Positions 54,216 through 61,694 of a DNA stretch of 64,000 nt are shown one piece after another. The stretch's first letter is position 1, and the number at the start of each line of letters is the position of its first letter. Location: positions 1 to 64,000 of IMG/VR virus record IMGVR_UViG_3300020463_000018; one strand, given 5' to 3'. The notes beneath the pieces are model-generated. The model was given only the letters and a program-made list of their open reading frames with translations. It searched no databases and was not told the origin of the DNA. The stretch is from a virus. The position numbers and the translations under genes are program-made.

Positions 54216-55411
54216 TCTTTATCTCCGTGTACTACACTTACTTCTGGCATTGCGAATATCATTCTGCCGCCATTATTTAAAAACTCTTTTTCTTTTTCAA
54301 CAAACATATCTCTGAAACCAAAGTTAGGTACAAAGAATATATCAGCATTCTTTCTGGCTTCATCTTCACTTACAATAGGTATCTTTGTTCCTACTGTATA
54401 TCTTCCTATTTTATCTGGATGAATTTCAGCCGCTCCTTCAAATAGTCCTTCAAGTTTCCAAAACTGTAACATTGTATTCCCTTTTGTACTTGCTCCATAT
54501 ACATATGCTTTGCTTCCCTGTGCTTTAGCATCTTTTAAAACAGTACGTAATAATGTTCCATTTCTTTCTACATTATACATGAAAGTTTCTAGACTTGCAA
54601 TGTCTTCTGCGTATTCCATACTGCCTTTGTTTAACTTTCTTGCCCATATCTGATAACTTCCACCTTGTATATCGTTTCTTTCAACATGATATATTTCTAA
54701 ACCATTTTGCTCATATAACTTTACTAGACTTTTATAACTGTAATATTCTAAATGCTCATGACATATGTTACCTAAGTCTTTCATTTCAAGCATAGGTGCT
54801 AGTGTCATTAACTGTGCAATGAATATACCATCATCATGTAAACTCTCGTTTACACTATAGATAAACTTATTAGGGTTATCTAAATCATAAAACATTCCTA
54901 TAGCAGTAATAAACTTTGCTTTTCTACCTTCCATTAGTTTGTAATGCCACATATCATTTATAACTGCATCACATTCTTTAGATAGTTTTCTAATTAGATT
55001 AGGTGCTGGTTCACAACCAATTCTATATCTATCAGTTTTTATTCCACTGAGTAATGTTCCATCGTTTGCACCAATGTCTAATACGATATCACCAGGGTCT
55101 GTATGTTCATTACCATAACTAGCAATGTCTAATAGATTATCTTTTAGTTTCTGATTAAGACCACTTTCATACCAATAGTGTTCACCATATAATACTTTGG
55201 GATTTACTGTATGTCTTAGTTGAACTAACTGACATTCCTCACATTGGTCTAATACCATAGGAGCAACGCCACGTGAAAACTCAGGATCTTCTGGAAAATC
55301 ATTTATATGTATGTTACCAAAATCAGCAATATGTTTTATACTGCCTCCACATACCCTACAACTGGTACGTTCATTAAGTATCATCTTACCTGTCTTTTTC
55401 TTTTTAAACAT
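54212..55411 (-). CDS. NDP-hexose C-methyltransferase-like protein
   Basis: 399 residues. An N-terminal zinc set Cys18, Cys21, Cys57, Cys60, a SAM loop LDIGANDGT (111-119), and HEHLEYYS (His218, His220) match the sugar 3-C-methyltransferase family (TylC3/TcaB9), and a C-terminal Rossmann-like half (AYVYGASTKGNT) is also typical. It would add a methyl branch to a keto-deoxysugar nucleotide. Translation is coupled at both ends (1-nt and 4-nt overlaps). Confidence 0.82.
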   Translation of the reverse strand: MFKKKKTGKMILNERTSCRVCGGSIKHIADFGNIHINDFPEDPEFSRGVAPMVLDQCEECQLVQLRHTVNPKVLYGEHYWYESGLNQKLKDNLLDIASYGNEHTDPGDIVLDIGANDGTLLSGIKTDRYRIGCEPAPNLIRKLSKECDAVINDMWHYKLMEGRKAKFITAIGMFYDLDNPNKFIYSVNESLHDDGIFIAQLMTLAPMLEMKDLGNICHEHLEYYSYKSLVKLYEQNGLEIYHVERNDIQGGSYQIWARKLNKGSMEYAEDIASLETFMYNVERNGTLLRTVLKDAKAQGSKAYVYGASTKGNTMLQFWKLEGLFEGAAEIHPDKIGRYTVGTKIPIVSEDEARKNADIFFVPNFGFRDMFVEKEKEFLNNGGRMIFAMPEVSVVHGDKE

Positions 55412-55803
55412 TATTGTACAGTTTCTTTATCTACTCTAGTCAATGGTTCAACACAATCGTCCCACTTCTTTGTAATGAGAGCAATAGCTTTTGAATCAGA
55501 CGTTGGGTAAAATGTATGAGGTGTAAACTTAGGAATAAAAATACAATCACCTGTAGCAACAGGAGTAACCAATTCTTGATAACCTTCTGTCAATTCTGTA
55601 TACACACCACTGCCTTCTACAAACATAATGTATTCATCAAACTCTTTATGATAGTGGTGCCCTCTAACAGAACCTTTGAGAGTTACAATATAACTCCATT
55701 CTTTTATATCTTCTGTCTGAGGATAAAACGTGCTTATTATTCCTCTGCCGTCTTTCACTGTTATTGGATTTATATCTGGATCTAATTTAATAATCTTTTT
55801 CAT
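55411..55803 (-). CDS. Cupin-type sugar epimerase/isomerase (WxcM/FdtA-like)
   Basis: 130 residues. RGHHYHKEFDEYIMFVEG and GDCIFIPKFTPHTF give the two cupin motifs of the small RmlC/FdtA-like enzymes that isomerise or epimerise dTDP-keto-deoxysugars. It is the first gene of a three-gene sugar operon with the C-methyltransferase and epimerase. A late-promoter-like CATAAATA lies about 35 nt upstream on this strand. Confidence 0.72.
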   Translation of the reverse strand: MKKIIKLDPDINPITVKDGRGIISTFYPQTEDIKEWSYIVTLKGSVRGHHYHKEFDEYIMFVEGSGVYTELTEGYQELVTPVATGDCIFIPKFTPHTFYPTSDSKAIALITKKWDDCVEPLTRVDKETVQ

Positions 55804-55837
55804 ATAATTCTACTTTATTATTATTAACTACATACTT

Positions 55838-55845
55838 TATTTATG
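55838..55845 (-). promoter_or_regulatory. Late-promoter-like CATAAATA before sugar operon
   Basis: On the minus strand the sequence reads CATAAATA, one base from TATAAATA, 35 nt before the cupin ATG and just after the terminator. No sigma70 pair was found here, so late expression of this operon is suggested. Confidence 0.45.
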
Positions 55846-55852
55846 CATAAAA

Positions 55853-55874
55853 AAAGCCCCATTCCTGGGGCTTT
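55853..55874 (-). terminator. Strong rho-independent terminator
   Basis: AAAGCCCCA and TGGGGCTTT form a perfect 9-bp stem with a 4-base loop. On the minus strand seven T follow directly, so it ends the FG-GAP gene transcript and isolates it from the sugar operon. It could also work weakly in the other direction. Confidence 0.9.
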
Positions 55875-55898
55875 CAATTTTGTTATATTTTGTTTAGT

Positions 55899-57338
55899 TT
55901 ACTTCATCCAGTGAACATACTTTGACATTTCTTCTGGCTTCTTAATCTCAAAGTTCATGTTACCTTTGTTTAGAAGAAACAGATTAGCACTTTTGATGTC
56001 CTGTCTTGTGTTAGAACACATTGCGTCCATTAGACCATCACTGTTAACATCAATAAGAATGCTTTCGTTACAGTATGTATTCCAAGGGTGTGAGAATTCA
56101 TCTTTAATCATTGAACCCCAAACTTTAGGATTTTGCCATTCAGCTAACGGCTCAAGTAACATGTTGACAGATTTGATATTGAATTTACCACCAACGTTTT
56201 CATACATAACCCAAGCAGAACCTGTGTAGTAAGGACCTACTGCACTAGTTAGAATATCAACGTCACCATCGTTATCAAAGTCAAATGAAGTCATTTCTGC
56301 CATAGTTGAGAAAGCAAACTTACCATGCATTGCAGGCTTTAGTTCTTGTGCTTTCTTAAACTTACCTTTACCATTACCATATAGTAATACAGTTTTCTCA
56401 TTCTGCTTACTTGACCATTTCTCTGGAGCATACTTGGCATACTTAGGATTGTAGAAGTTGTGTGAAGTAACAACATCTAAGTTACCATCGTTGTTGTAAT
56501 CTCCTACAGTAATTGAAAGACCATTCTGTTTATTACATAGTACAGACTTGAAGTTACCTTTACCATCATTGAAGTGACATACTACACCTTTGAAGTGTGA
56601 AGTAAGAACATCGATGTCACCATCATTGTCAATGTCACCTGCATCAGCACCATGAGAAAATCCCATATATGTTTTGTGCTTACTGTTAGTCAAGAAACCT
56701 GTGTGATAACCTTGAACCCAACTTTTAGGTCCGTTTGAAATCAAAACATTGTTAACACTTTCATATGAGTGTTTACCATTTCTAATTTGAACAGATGCAT
56801 TAGGAACAAAGAAATCATCGATACCGTCACCGTTGAAATCTTCAACTATCATTCTTTGTAGAGTGGCCGCATAACCCCAATCATCAGATGAACCAAAGTC
56901 AAATACTTTATTGTTATTCATCTTGAAGTAATGAAAAGTAGAATCAATACTAAAAGGAATCATAGGATTGTACATTGCATTATCGTCTTTACAACCTTGC
57001 CTTCCTCCTACAGTAGTATATGATCCACCAGTACCACCAGAACCACATCTATGACCTGCACCGAAGCCTAGATAATCTAAATCACCATCACCATTCCAAT
57101 CACCGAATGCTGAACCTGTTTTATAAAAAACACCCTTATCAGAATTGATATGGGCTCCAAACCATTGATTGCTTGGTAATACATACTTACCAATCTTGTT
57201 TTTCATTGTTTCGTCAATGTAATGACCTGACAATGTAACGCCTAAGTCATTAGCTTTTTTCTCTACACTATTAGCAGATGCAGTTGATATCGTACCAACT
57301 ACAACAAGTATACTAGCGATAAGTGTTTTGATATTCAT
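55899..57338 (-). CDS. Exported FG-GAP/VCBS repeat protein
   Basis: 479 residues from the ATG at 57338, which has AGAGAGG upstream. A signal peptide is clear: MNIKTLIASILVVVGTISTA then SAN. At least six calcium-binding FG-GAP/VCBS repeats follow: DWNGDGDLDYLGFG, DFNGDGIDDFFV, DIDNDGDIDVLTSH, DYNNDGNLDVVTSH, DFDNDGDVDILTSA, DVNSDGLMDAMC. These predict a seven-bladed beta-propeller outside the cytoplasm that may bind carbohydrate or protein. It has its own sigma70 promoter and its own strong terminator, like a moron cassette. Signal-peptide export would be unusual for a tail protein. Confidence 0.85.
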   Translation of the reverse strand: MNIKTLIASILVVVGTISTASANSVEKKANDLGVTLSGHYIDETMKNKIGKYVLPSNQWFGAHINSDKGVFYKTGSAFGDWNGDGDLDYLGFGAGHRCGSGGTGGSYTTVGGRQGCKDDNAMYNPMIPFSIDSTFHYFKMNNNKVFDFGSSDDWGYAATLQRMIVEDFNGDGIDDFFVPNASVQIRNGKHSYESVNNVLISNGPKSWVQGYHTGFLTNSKHKTYMGFSHGADAGDIDNDGDIDVLTSHFKGVVCHFNDGKGNFKSVLCNKQNGLSITVGDYNNDGNLDVVTSHNFYNPKYAKYAPEKWSSKQNEKTVLLYGNGKGKFKKAQELKPAMHGKFAFSTMAEMTSFDFDNDGDVDILTSAVGPYYTGSAWVMYENVGGKFNIKSVNMLLEPLAEWQNPKVWGSMIKDEFSHPWNTYCNESILIDVNSDGLMDAMCSNTRQDIKSANLFLLNKGNMNFEIKKPEEMSKYVHWMK

Positions 57339-57368
57339 AATTACCTCTCTCATTTCAGTTATACGATT

Positions 57369-57396
57369 AATATAACACGAATCGTGGATTTGTCAA
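57369..57396 (-). promoter_or_regulatory. Sigma70-type promoter with dyad spacer for FG-GAP gene
   Basis: Minus strand: TTGACA (57396-57391), 16-base spacer, TATATT (57374-57369), extended -10 TG-n. The spacer holds CACGATTCGTG, an inverted repeat around one base, also present in the promoter at 59646-59673. Confidence 0.8.
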
Positions 57397-57408
57397 GTTT
57401 TTGAGGGT

Positions 57409-58182
57409 TTATTTTCGCTGAATATCTTCTTCTTCACATTTATCACCATATTGTACTTCTAATATGTGTGCTGGTTTTTTGCCGATATTTGATGTTTTAT
57501 GCCATATTTCTTGGGGTATTGTAAACGTATCGTGGGCTGTAAGATATAGGGATTCTTTATGGTCTGCAAATTCTAGTTCTATCATGATATCTCCTTCTAG
57601 GATATACCAAAACTCACTACGAAATATATGCTTTTGATTTGATAAACTCTTGCCTGGATTGATAACTAGTTCTTTTACCTTTTGCCCAACCCTAGGTTGT
57701 TTATCATCTAGTACTCTCCAATATCCCCAGGTTCTGTGAGTTCTTTGAGTTTTCCATTCATCAAGTATCCAACTACTTGAGTTTAGTTTACTATCACCAC
57801 CTACACCAAATTCAAACTCTACCCATGGATAGTTATTATATAATCTATATTCAGGAGTCCATGCTTGGCTTCTATCACCACCATTAGCAAATATAAGTTT
57901 ATCATCTTTGTCTAACGTAGAACCTACTTTATAGATTGCATGGTTGGCAGTATCATCAGTATCATCAAAGTCTACAACTTTATCTACCATTTTTAATGAT
58001 TCAATAATAGATTTTCGTTCTTTGAAATTCATAAATGGCTTACCCTTTTTACGAGTTAGCCAATCATCTGAATTGAGACCTACAACTAATTCATCACCGA
58101 AACTTTTCGCTGAGTTGAAATATTCAATATGTCCTGAGTGTATCGGGTCGAACCCTCCAGTTACTAAAACTATACGTTTCAT
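57409..58182 (-). CDS. Cytidylyltransferase-like domain fused to cupin
   Basis: 257 residues. GGFDPIHSGH (residues 9-18, HxGH type) and VGLNSDDWLTRKKG place the first 140 residues in the nucleotidyltransferase family of RfaE/TagD type, which activates sugar or polyol phosphates with CTP or ATP. Residues about 185-250 form a cupin (SEFWYILEGDIMIEL; IPQEIWHKTSN; GKKPAHILEVQYG) like the C-terminal part of type II mannose phosphate isomerases. The fusion would make and prepare an activated sugar. It lies 4 bases downstream of speD in a minus-strand operon. Confidence 0.75.
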   Translation of the reverse strand: MKRIVLVTGGFDPIHSGHIEYFNSAKSFGDELVVGLNSDDWLTRKKGKPFMNFKERKSIIESLKMVDKVVDFDDTDDTANHAIYKVGSTLDKDDKLIFANGGDRSQAWTPEYRLYNNYPWVEFEFGVGGDSKLNSSSWILDEWKTQRTHRTWGYWRVLDDKQPRVGQKVKELVINPGKSLSNQKHIFRSEFWYILEGDIMIELEFADHKESLYLTAHDTFTIPQEIWHKTSNIGKKPAHILEVQYGDKCEEEDIQRK

Positions 58183-58186
58183 ACTA

Positions 58187-58573
58187 TTACTTATCTGTAA
58201 CTAGTAGGTCTTTAAATTCTGTTTCTCTATCTAAAAATTTATAATCTATTTTGACTGGATCCATTTGATTTAAAAATGGTAAAACTTTTTCTGGGTCTAG
58301 AGGGGCACAGGAGTAGACATCTAATTGTACTAGTGCAGGATTTGGTTCATCCCATATATGCATTGCAATGTGTGAAGTTTCAATGATAGCAAATGCAGTT
58401 ACACCTCTATTGCCTGGCATCTTACAATAAGATGCAGTAGGTCCGTACATTGCTTTCATATCTATTGCTTTGATTAATTTTCGCAAAAACTTAATGGTAC
58501 GACTCCTATTCACTAGAGGCTTTTTAACCTCTGCACGAATTAACAGGTGCTTATGGACCAGTACGTTTGCCAT
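58187..58573 (-). CDS. speD: S-adenosylmethionine decarboxylase proenzyme
   Basis: 128 residues, full length for the small bacterial type. IETSHIAMHIW corresponds to the self-cleavage site: Ser67 (future pyruvoyl) and His68 are present, but the residue before Ser is Thr66 where Glu is usual. Cys89 in DVYSCA is conserved. The product, decarboxylated SAM, feeds spermidine synthesis; no speE is in the window. speD genes are known in several marine phages. It follows two mini-genes in the same operon. Confidence 0.88.
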   Translation of the reverse strand: MANVLVHKHLLIRAEVKKPLVNRSRTIKFLRKLIKAIDMKAMYGPTASYCKMPGNRGVTAFAIIETSHIAMHIWDEPNPALVQLDVYSCAPLDPEKVLPFLNQMDPVKIDYKFLDRETEFKDLLVTDK

Positions 58574-58581
58574 GATGATAT

Positions 58582-58719
58582 TTAGTCTTCTGCCTCATAA
58601 ACAAGTACATACCATCGAATTCCGAGGTCTTTACATGTTTCTAAAATTTCTAGTAGTTCTTCTTTTGGAAAGTCGTGTGTGATATATTCTTGCGGAGACT
58701 TATAACAAATTATTCTCAT
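58582..58719 (-). CDS. Mini-gene, 45 aa soluble peptide
   Basis: A 45-residue frame from ATG 58719 to TAA 58582: starts MRIICYKSPQEYITHDF, with a charged helix PKEELLEILETCKDLG, and ends with a strand RWYVLVYEAED. It begins in an ATGA overlap with the stop of the 32-residue gene, and speD follows 8 bases after its stop. The tight coupling supports that it is real. Function unknown. Confidence 0.6.
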   Translation of the reverse strand: MRIICYKSPQEYITHDFPKEELLEILETCKDLGIRWYVLVYEAED

Positions 58720-58814
58720 TCAACCTTTTCGTTGTCCCACATAATTAGCAGTAAGATAATAAATCCGTATACACCGGCAAGAAACAACAGGGATAATAAT
58801 AGTTCTGTTATCAT
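58716..58814 (-). CDS. Mini-gene, 32 aa single-span membrane peptide
   Basis: A 32-residue frame that starts MITELLLSLLFLAGVYG and ends MWDNEKVE. One hydrophobic helix covers residues 5-25. It has ATGA overlaps with both neighbours, in an unbroken chain from the 59638 gene to the 45-residue gene. A small membrane peptide with unknown role; it could affect the host membrane. Confidence 0.6.
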   Translation of the reverse strand: MITELLLSLLFLAGVYGFIILLLIMWDNEKVE

Positions 58815-59638
58815 ATAATCTTTACGTAGTTTAGCCTTGTCTCAGCAATATGCTCCTTCTTCCATACTTGACCATGAGATTTTACTTTAGCCTCTATTTT
58901 GAAAGACTTTTCTTTTGAGTCTCTCCAATCTTCTTTAGAAGAATAGAAACTTATTCTATTGCCTTCGGTGGTCATAGCAGACACATTATAACCACCGTAG
59001 ACTTGAGAGATACTCACTCTTATTACTTCTATATCTAAAAATACTTTATTATCTTTCCTATCACTTGTTATGTGTACAGAGTTCTCACTTTTGTCAGATA
59101 TTTGCCTATCGATAGCTTTCTTAACAGTATATGTAGGAAGATACGCACAAGTACCCCAATACCTTCTATCTAGCTTACTATCATCAGATGAAAGAATACC
59201 TGCAATAGATTGTTCAAATTCGTTCATGTCCTCACTTAGTATCTTGAACATGAAATCAACTTCTAGTTCAGTTAAGATTTCTTTAGCACTATCTAAATGC
59301 TTTTGCTTTATAAGATGCGGATATGAATGTAGAATACCTTCAACGATAGTTCTATTAGATATTTTATTCTGTAGATATCTAGAACCTTCGGCTGTTTCAT
59401 GAAATTCGTATACGCCACCATTAACTTTTACATATTGTTGTTCATTAAATTCGTTTGCAACTACTGAGGCCGCAATTACTTGTAACTTAGCAAAACCAAT
59501 GTCTTCACGTGCTTTGACCTCTTTATAATCTAAAGAATTGATATCAAAGTTGTACTTGTGAAAATATATCACATTCCTTTCAGAATGCGTGTGTTGTGGT
59601 CCTGTGTGTTCCAATTGATATGCCTCTAATGTTGTCAT
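58811..59638 (-). CDS. Hypothetical protein (275 aa)
   Basis: 275 residues from the ATG at 59638; a frame from 59695 would run through the promoter. Charged, no export signal, a single Cys in WGTCAYLP. A helical middle (SAKEILTELEVDFMFKILSE) and a beta C-terminal part are likely. It is first after the sigma70-type promoter at 59646-59673 and heads the operon with two mini-genes, speD and the cytidylyltransferase fusion. Not recognised. Confidence 0.65.
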   Translation of the reverse strand: MTTLEAYQLEHTGPQHTHSERNVIYFHKYNFDINSLDYKEVKAREDIGFAKLQVIAASVVANEFNEQQYVKVNGGVYEFHETAEGSRYLQNKISNRTIVEGILHSYPHLIKQKHLDSAKEILTELEVDFMFKILSEDMNEFEQSIAGILSSDDSKLDRRYWGTCAYLPTYTVKKAIDRQISDKSENSVHITSDRKDNKVFLDIEVIRVSISQVYGGYNVSAMTTEGNRISFYSSKEDWRDSKEKSFKIEAKVKSHGQVWKKEHIAETRLNYVKII

Positions 59639-59645
59639 GCTTATT

Positions 59646-59673
59646 AATATAGCACGATTCGTGATTTTGTCAA
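59646..59673 (-). promoter_or_regulatory. Sigma70-type promoter with dyad spacer for speD operon
   Basis: Minus strand: TTGACA (59673-59668), 16-base spacer, TATATT (59651-59646), TG-n before the -10. The spacer holds CACGAATCGTG, the same dyad as in the FG-GAP promoter. The -10 box ends 8 bases before the ATG, so the leader would be very short or absent. Confidence 0.75.
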
Positions 59674-59676
59674 GTT

Positions 59677-59684
59677 TATAAATA
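59677..59684 (+). promoter_or_regulatory. TATAAATA late promoter core for SGNH triplet
   Basis: A perfect TATAAATA, but only 5 bases before the ATG at 59690. If used, transcription would start at or near the A of the start codon, giving a leaderless mRNA. No ribosome site is present. Confidence 0.5.
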
Positions 59685-59689
59685 CAGAT

Positions 59690-60703
59690 ATGCAAAAACA
59701 GATAGATTGGGACAATGGCGAAGAAAACTTTAGGGATTTAGGTTTAACCTGGATGTCTCTGTATAATCGTATGAACTTTTGTACAGACTATCCAAATATG
59801 TCACACAATGAAATTCAAGACCTTACCCGTGACCAATTGGAAGTTATTAATCCAACAGGGTTGACAGATAAAGTTTATATCAAACAGTTTTATAAAACTT
59901 TGCCAGACTACTGGAGATTTCATAAAGATGAAGTCAATTACAAGTTTAACTCAGATGGGTTTAGAGCGCCTGAGTTTGACAAAGTTGATTGGAAAAATAG
60001 TTATGTTATATTAGGTTGTAGTCATGTGTTTGGCACAGGCAATCCAGATAACGAAACCATAGGTGCTTACATATCAAATAAATTGAATGAGCCAGTTATA
60101 AATCTAGGTGTTGGTGGAACAGGATTTGAAACGACATATAATAACTTGTTAAAGCAAATACATACATATGGGTTTGCTAAAGGATACTTTATTCATTGGA
60201 GTTATGCATCAAGAAAAATGTTAACTTATAATCATACAAGCGAAGAAGGCAAAAAGTCGTTTTGGAATAGACGAGATTATATTCCAGCTAATGCTCCAAA
60301 GGACTTATACTCAAAAGATTTCTTAACTGATTTGATGTATAGAAGAAACATTATTCAACATAGTGTTAGACAAATCTTAAAGGGCATACCTTATGCAGAT
60401 ATACAAGACCCACGTGACTGGTGTATTAGAAGTGAAAAAGATATAAAGAGAACTGAAGGCGAAGACAAATATTCTATAACTATTAAGGTACCTACTCCTG
60501 TGTTAGGAGAGTTTGATGGTGTTCATGGTGGATATATTAAATGGGATCAATATCCTGTTGCATATAAAAAGTGGTGGCTTAATGAAATACAGGCAAGAGA
60601 TATTAAAAAATACAATCCCCAAACTGGACCTAGAGGTGGGCATTGGGGTAGACTAGTGAACAAATATATAGCGGAGCATTTAATTGATAAAAGCAGGCAA
60701 TAA
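59690..60703 (+). CDS. SGNH-hydrolase-like protein, tandem copy 1
   Basis: 337 residues. ILGCSHVFGTG (Gly109-Cys-Ser111-His112) is the nucleophile block, VINLGVGGTGFET the Gly block, and GPRGGHWG near the C-terminus has the likely catalytic His. A conserved N-terminal region (NFRDLGLTWMS; YKFNSDGFRAPEFDKVDWKN) is shared by all three tandem copies. Cytosolic; it may be an acyl esterase or acyltransferase. It is not clear that the GCSH form is active, since Asp of GDS is Cys. The next gene overlaps by 20 nt. Confidence 0.65.
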   Translation: MQKQIDWDNGEENFRDLGLTWMSLYNRMNFCTDYPNMSHNEIQDLTRDQLEVINPTGLTDKVYIKQFYKTLPDYWRFHKDEVNYKFNSDGFRAPEFDKVDWKNSYVILGCSHVFGTGNPDNETIGAYISNKLNEPVINLGVGGTGFETTYNNLLKQIHTYGFAKGYFIHWSYASRKMLTYNHTSEEGKKSFWNRRDYIPANAPKDLYSKDFLTDLMYRRNIIQHSVRQILKGIPYADIQDPRDWCIRSEKDIKRTEGEDKYSITIKVPTPVLGEFDGVHGGYIKWDQYPVAYKKWWLNEIQARDIKKYNPQTGPRGGHWGRLVNKYIAEHLIDKSRQ

Positions 60704-61694
60704 ATTTAAAAGCAGAATTATAAACTTCTATGATAGACTAGAAGAATTAGAGTTTAGAGATATACCTTTAAACTGGATGTCTAATATCAATAGTCATAAC
60801 TTTGCAGAAGAACACCCTGATGTAGAAAAGCATGTTCCTTTCTTTGAATACTCTTCCGATACAAAAGAAAACTTTGAACATATAATGGGTAAGATGCCAA
60901 ACTACTGGTGTTGGCAAACAGATACAATAGATTATTATATAAACCGACAGGGATTTAGAAACCCATTTAACTTTGATAATGTAGATTGGAAGAACAGTTA
61001 TGTTCTATTTGGTTGCAGTATGATAGCTGGTGTTGGTAATAAACTAGAAAATACTGTAGGTCATTATGTACAAGAAGAACTTGATGCTCCTGTAATCAAT
61101 ATGGGATCAGCAGGTGGCTCCGCTGAAACTGTATTCAATAATCTTATGAAGATTGTAGAAGAACACGGTGTTCCAAAAGGTTGCTTGTTCTTATGGCCTC
61201 AAAGTACTAGACAGTTAGATGAATTAGTATACAAAGAACATTCAGAGTTTGAAAACGATTGGCGTAGAGTAGATGTACATCCAGCAATAGCAAATACACA
61301 TCACGTATCTTATTATACTTCCTTTTACCGAAAACACCTTATTCGCCACACTGTACGTGCTTTGTTAAAAGGTACATACATGTCTGAAATAACTGATAAT
61401 GAAATATGGGTTGCAGATGGTGATAAGCCTGCTGAATATAATGATAGAGGAATGTTAGTAATGTATCAACCTCATCCTGAGTGGTTACACGAAGATATGA
61501 TAATGACTCAAGGTTACTTCCCTAACAAATGGCAAAAGATAAATCAAAGAAGTAAAGAATGGTTCTTTAATGAGTTTACTGCTAGAGATATAGAAGATTA
61601 TAGTATACACAATGGACCCAATGGCGGACATCATGGGCCGTTTGTTAACAGAGCGATTGCTAAAACTTTAGTACAAAGATTGAAAAAGATATGA
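60684..61694 (+). CDS. SGNH-hydrolase-like protein, tandem copy 2
   Basis: 336 residues. The start is a TTG at 60684 with GGAG upstream; the next ATG is 32 codons in and would cut the shared N-terminal region. LFGCSMIAGVG (Cys111-Ser112-Met113) keeps Ser but has Met where copies 1 and 3 have His. VINMGSAGGSAETVFNN and GPNGGHHGPFVNRAIAK are conserved. It overlaps copy 1 by 20 nt and copy 3 by 4 nt. Confidence 0.65.
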   Translation: MIKAGNKFKSRIINFYDRLEELEFRDIPLNWMSNINSHNFAEEHPDVEKHVPFFEYSSDTKENFEHIMGKMPNYWCWQTDTIDYYINRQGFRNPFNFDNVDWKNSYVLFGCSMIAGVGNKLENTVGHYVQEELDAPVINMGSAGGSAETVFNNLMKIVEEHGVPKGCLFLWPQSTRQLDELVYKEHSEFENDWRRVDVHPAIANTHHVSYYTSFYRKHLIRHTVRALLKGTYMSEITDNEIWVADGDKPAEYNDRGMLVMYQPHPEWLHEDMIMTQGYFPNKWQKINQRSKEWFFNEFTARDIEDYSIHNGPNGGHHGPFVNRAIAKTLVQRLKKI

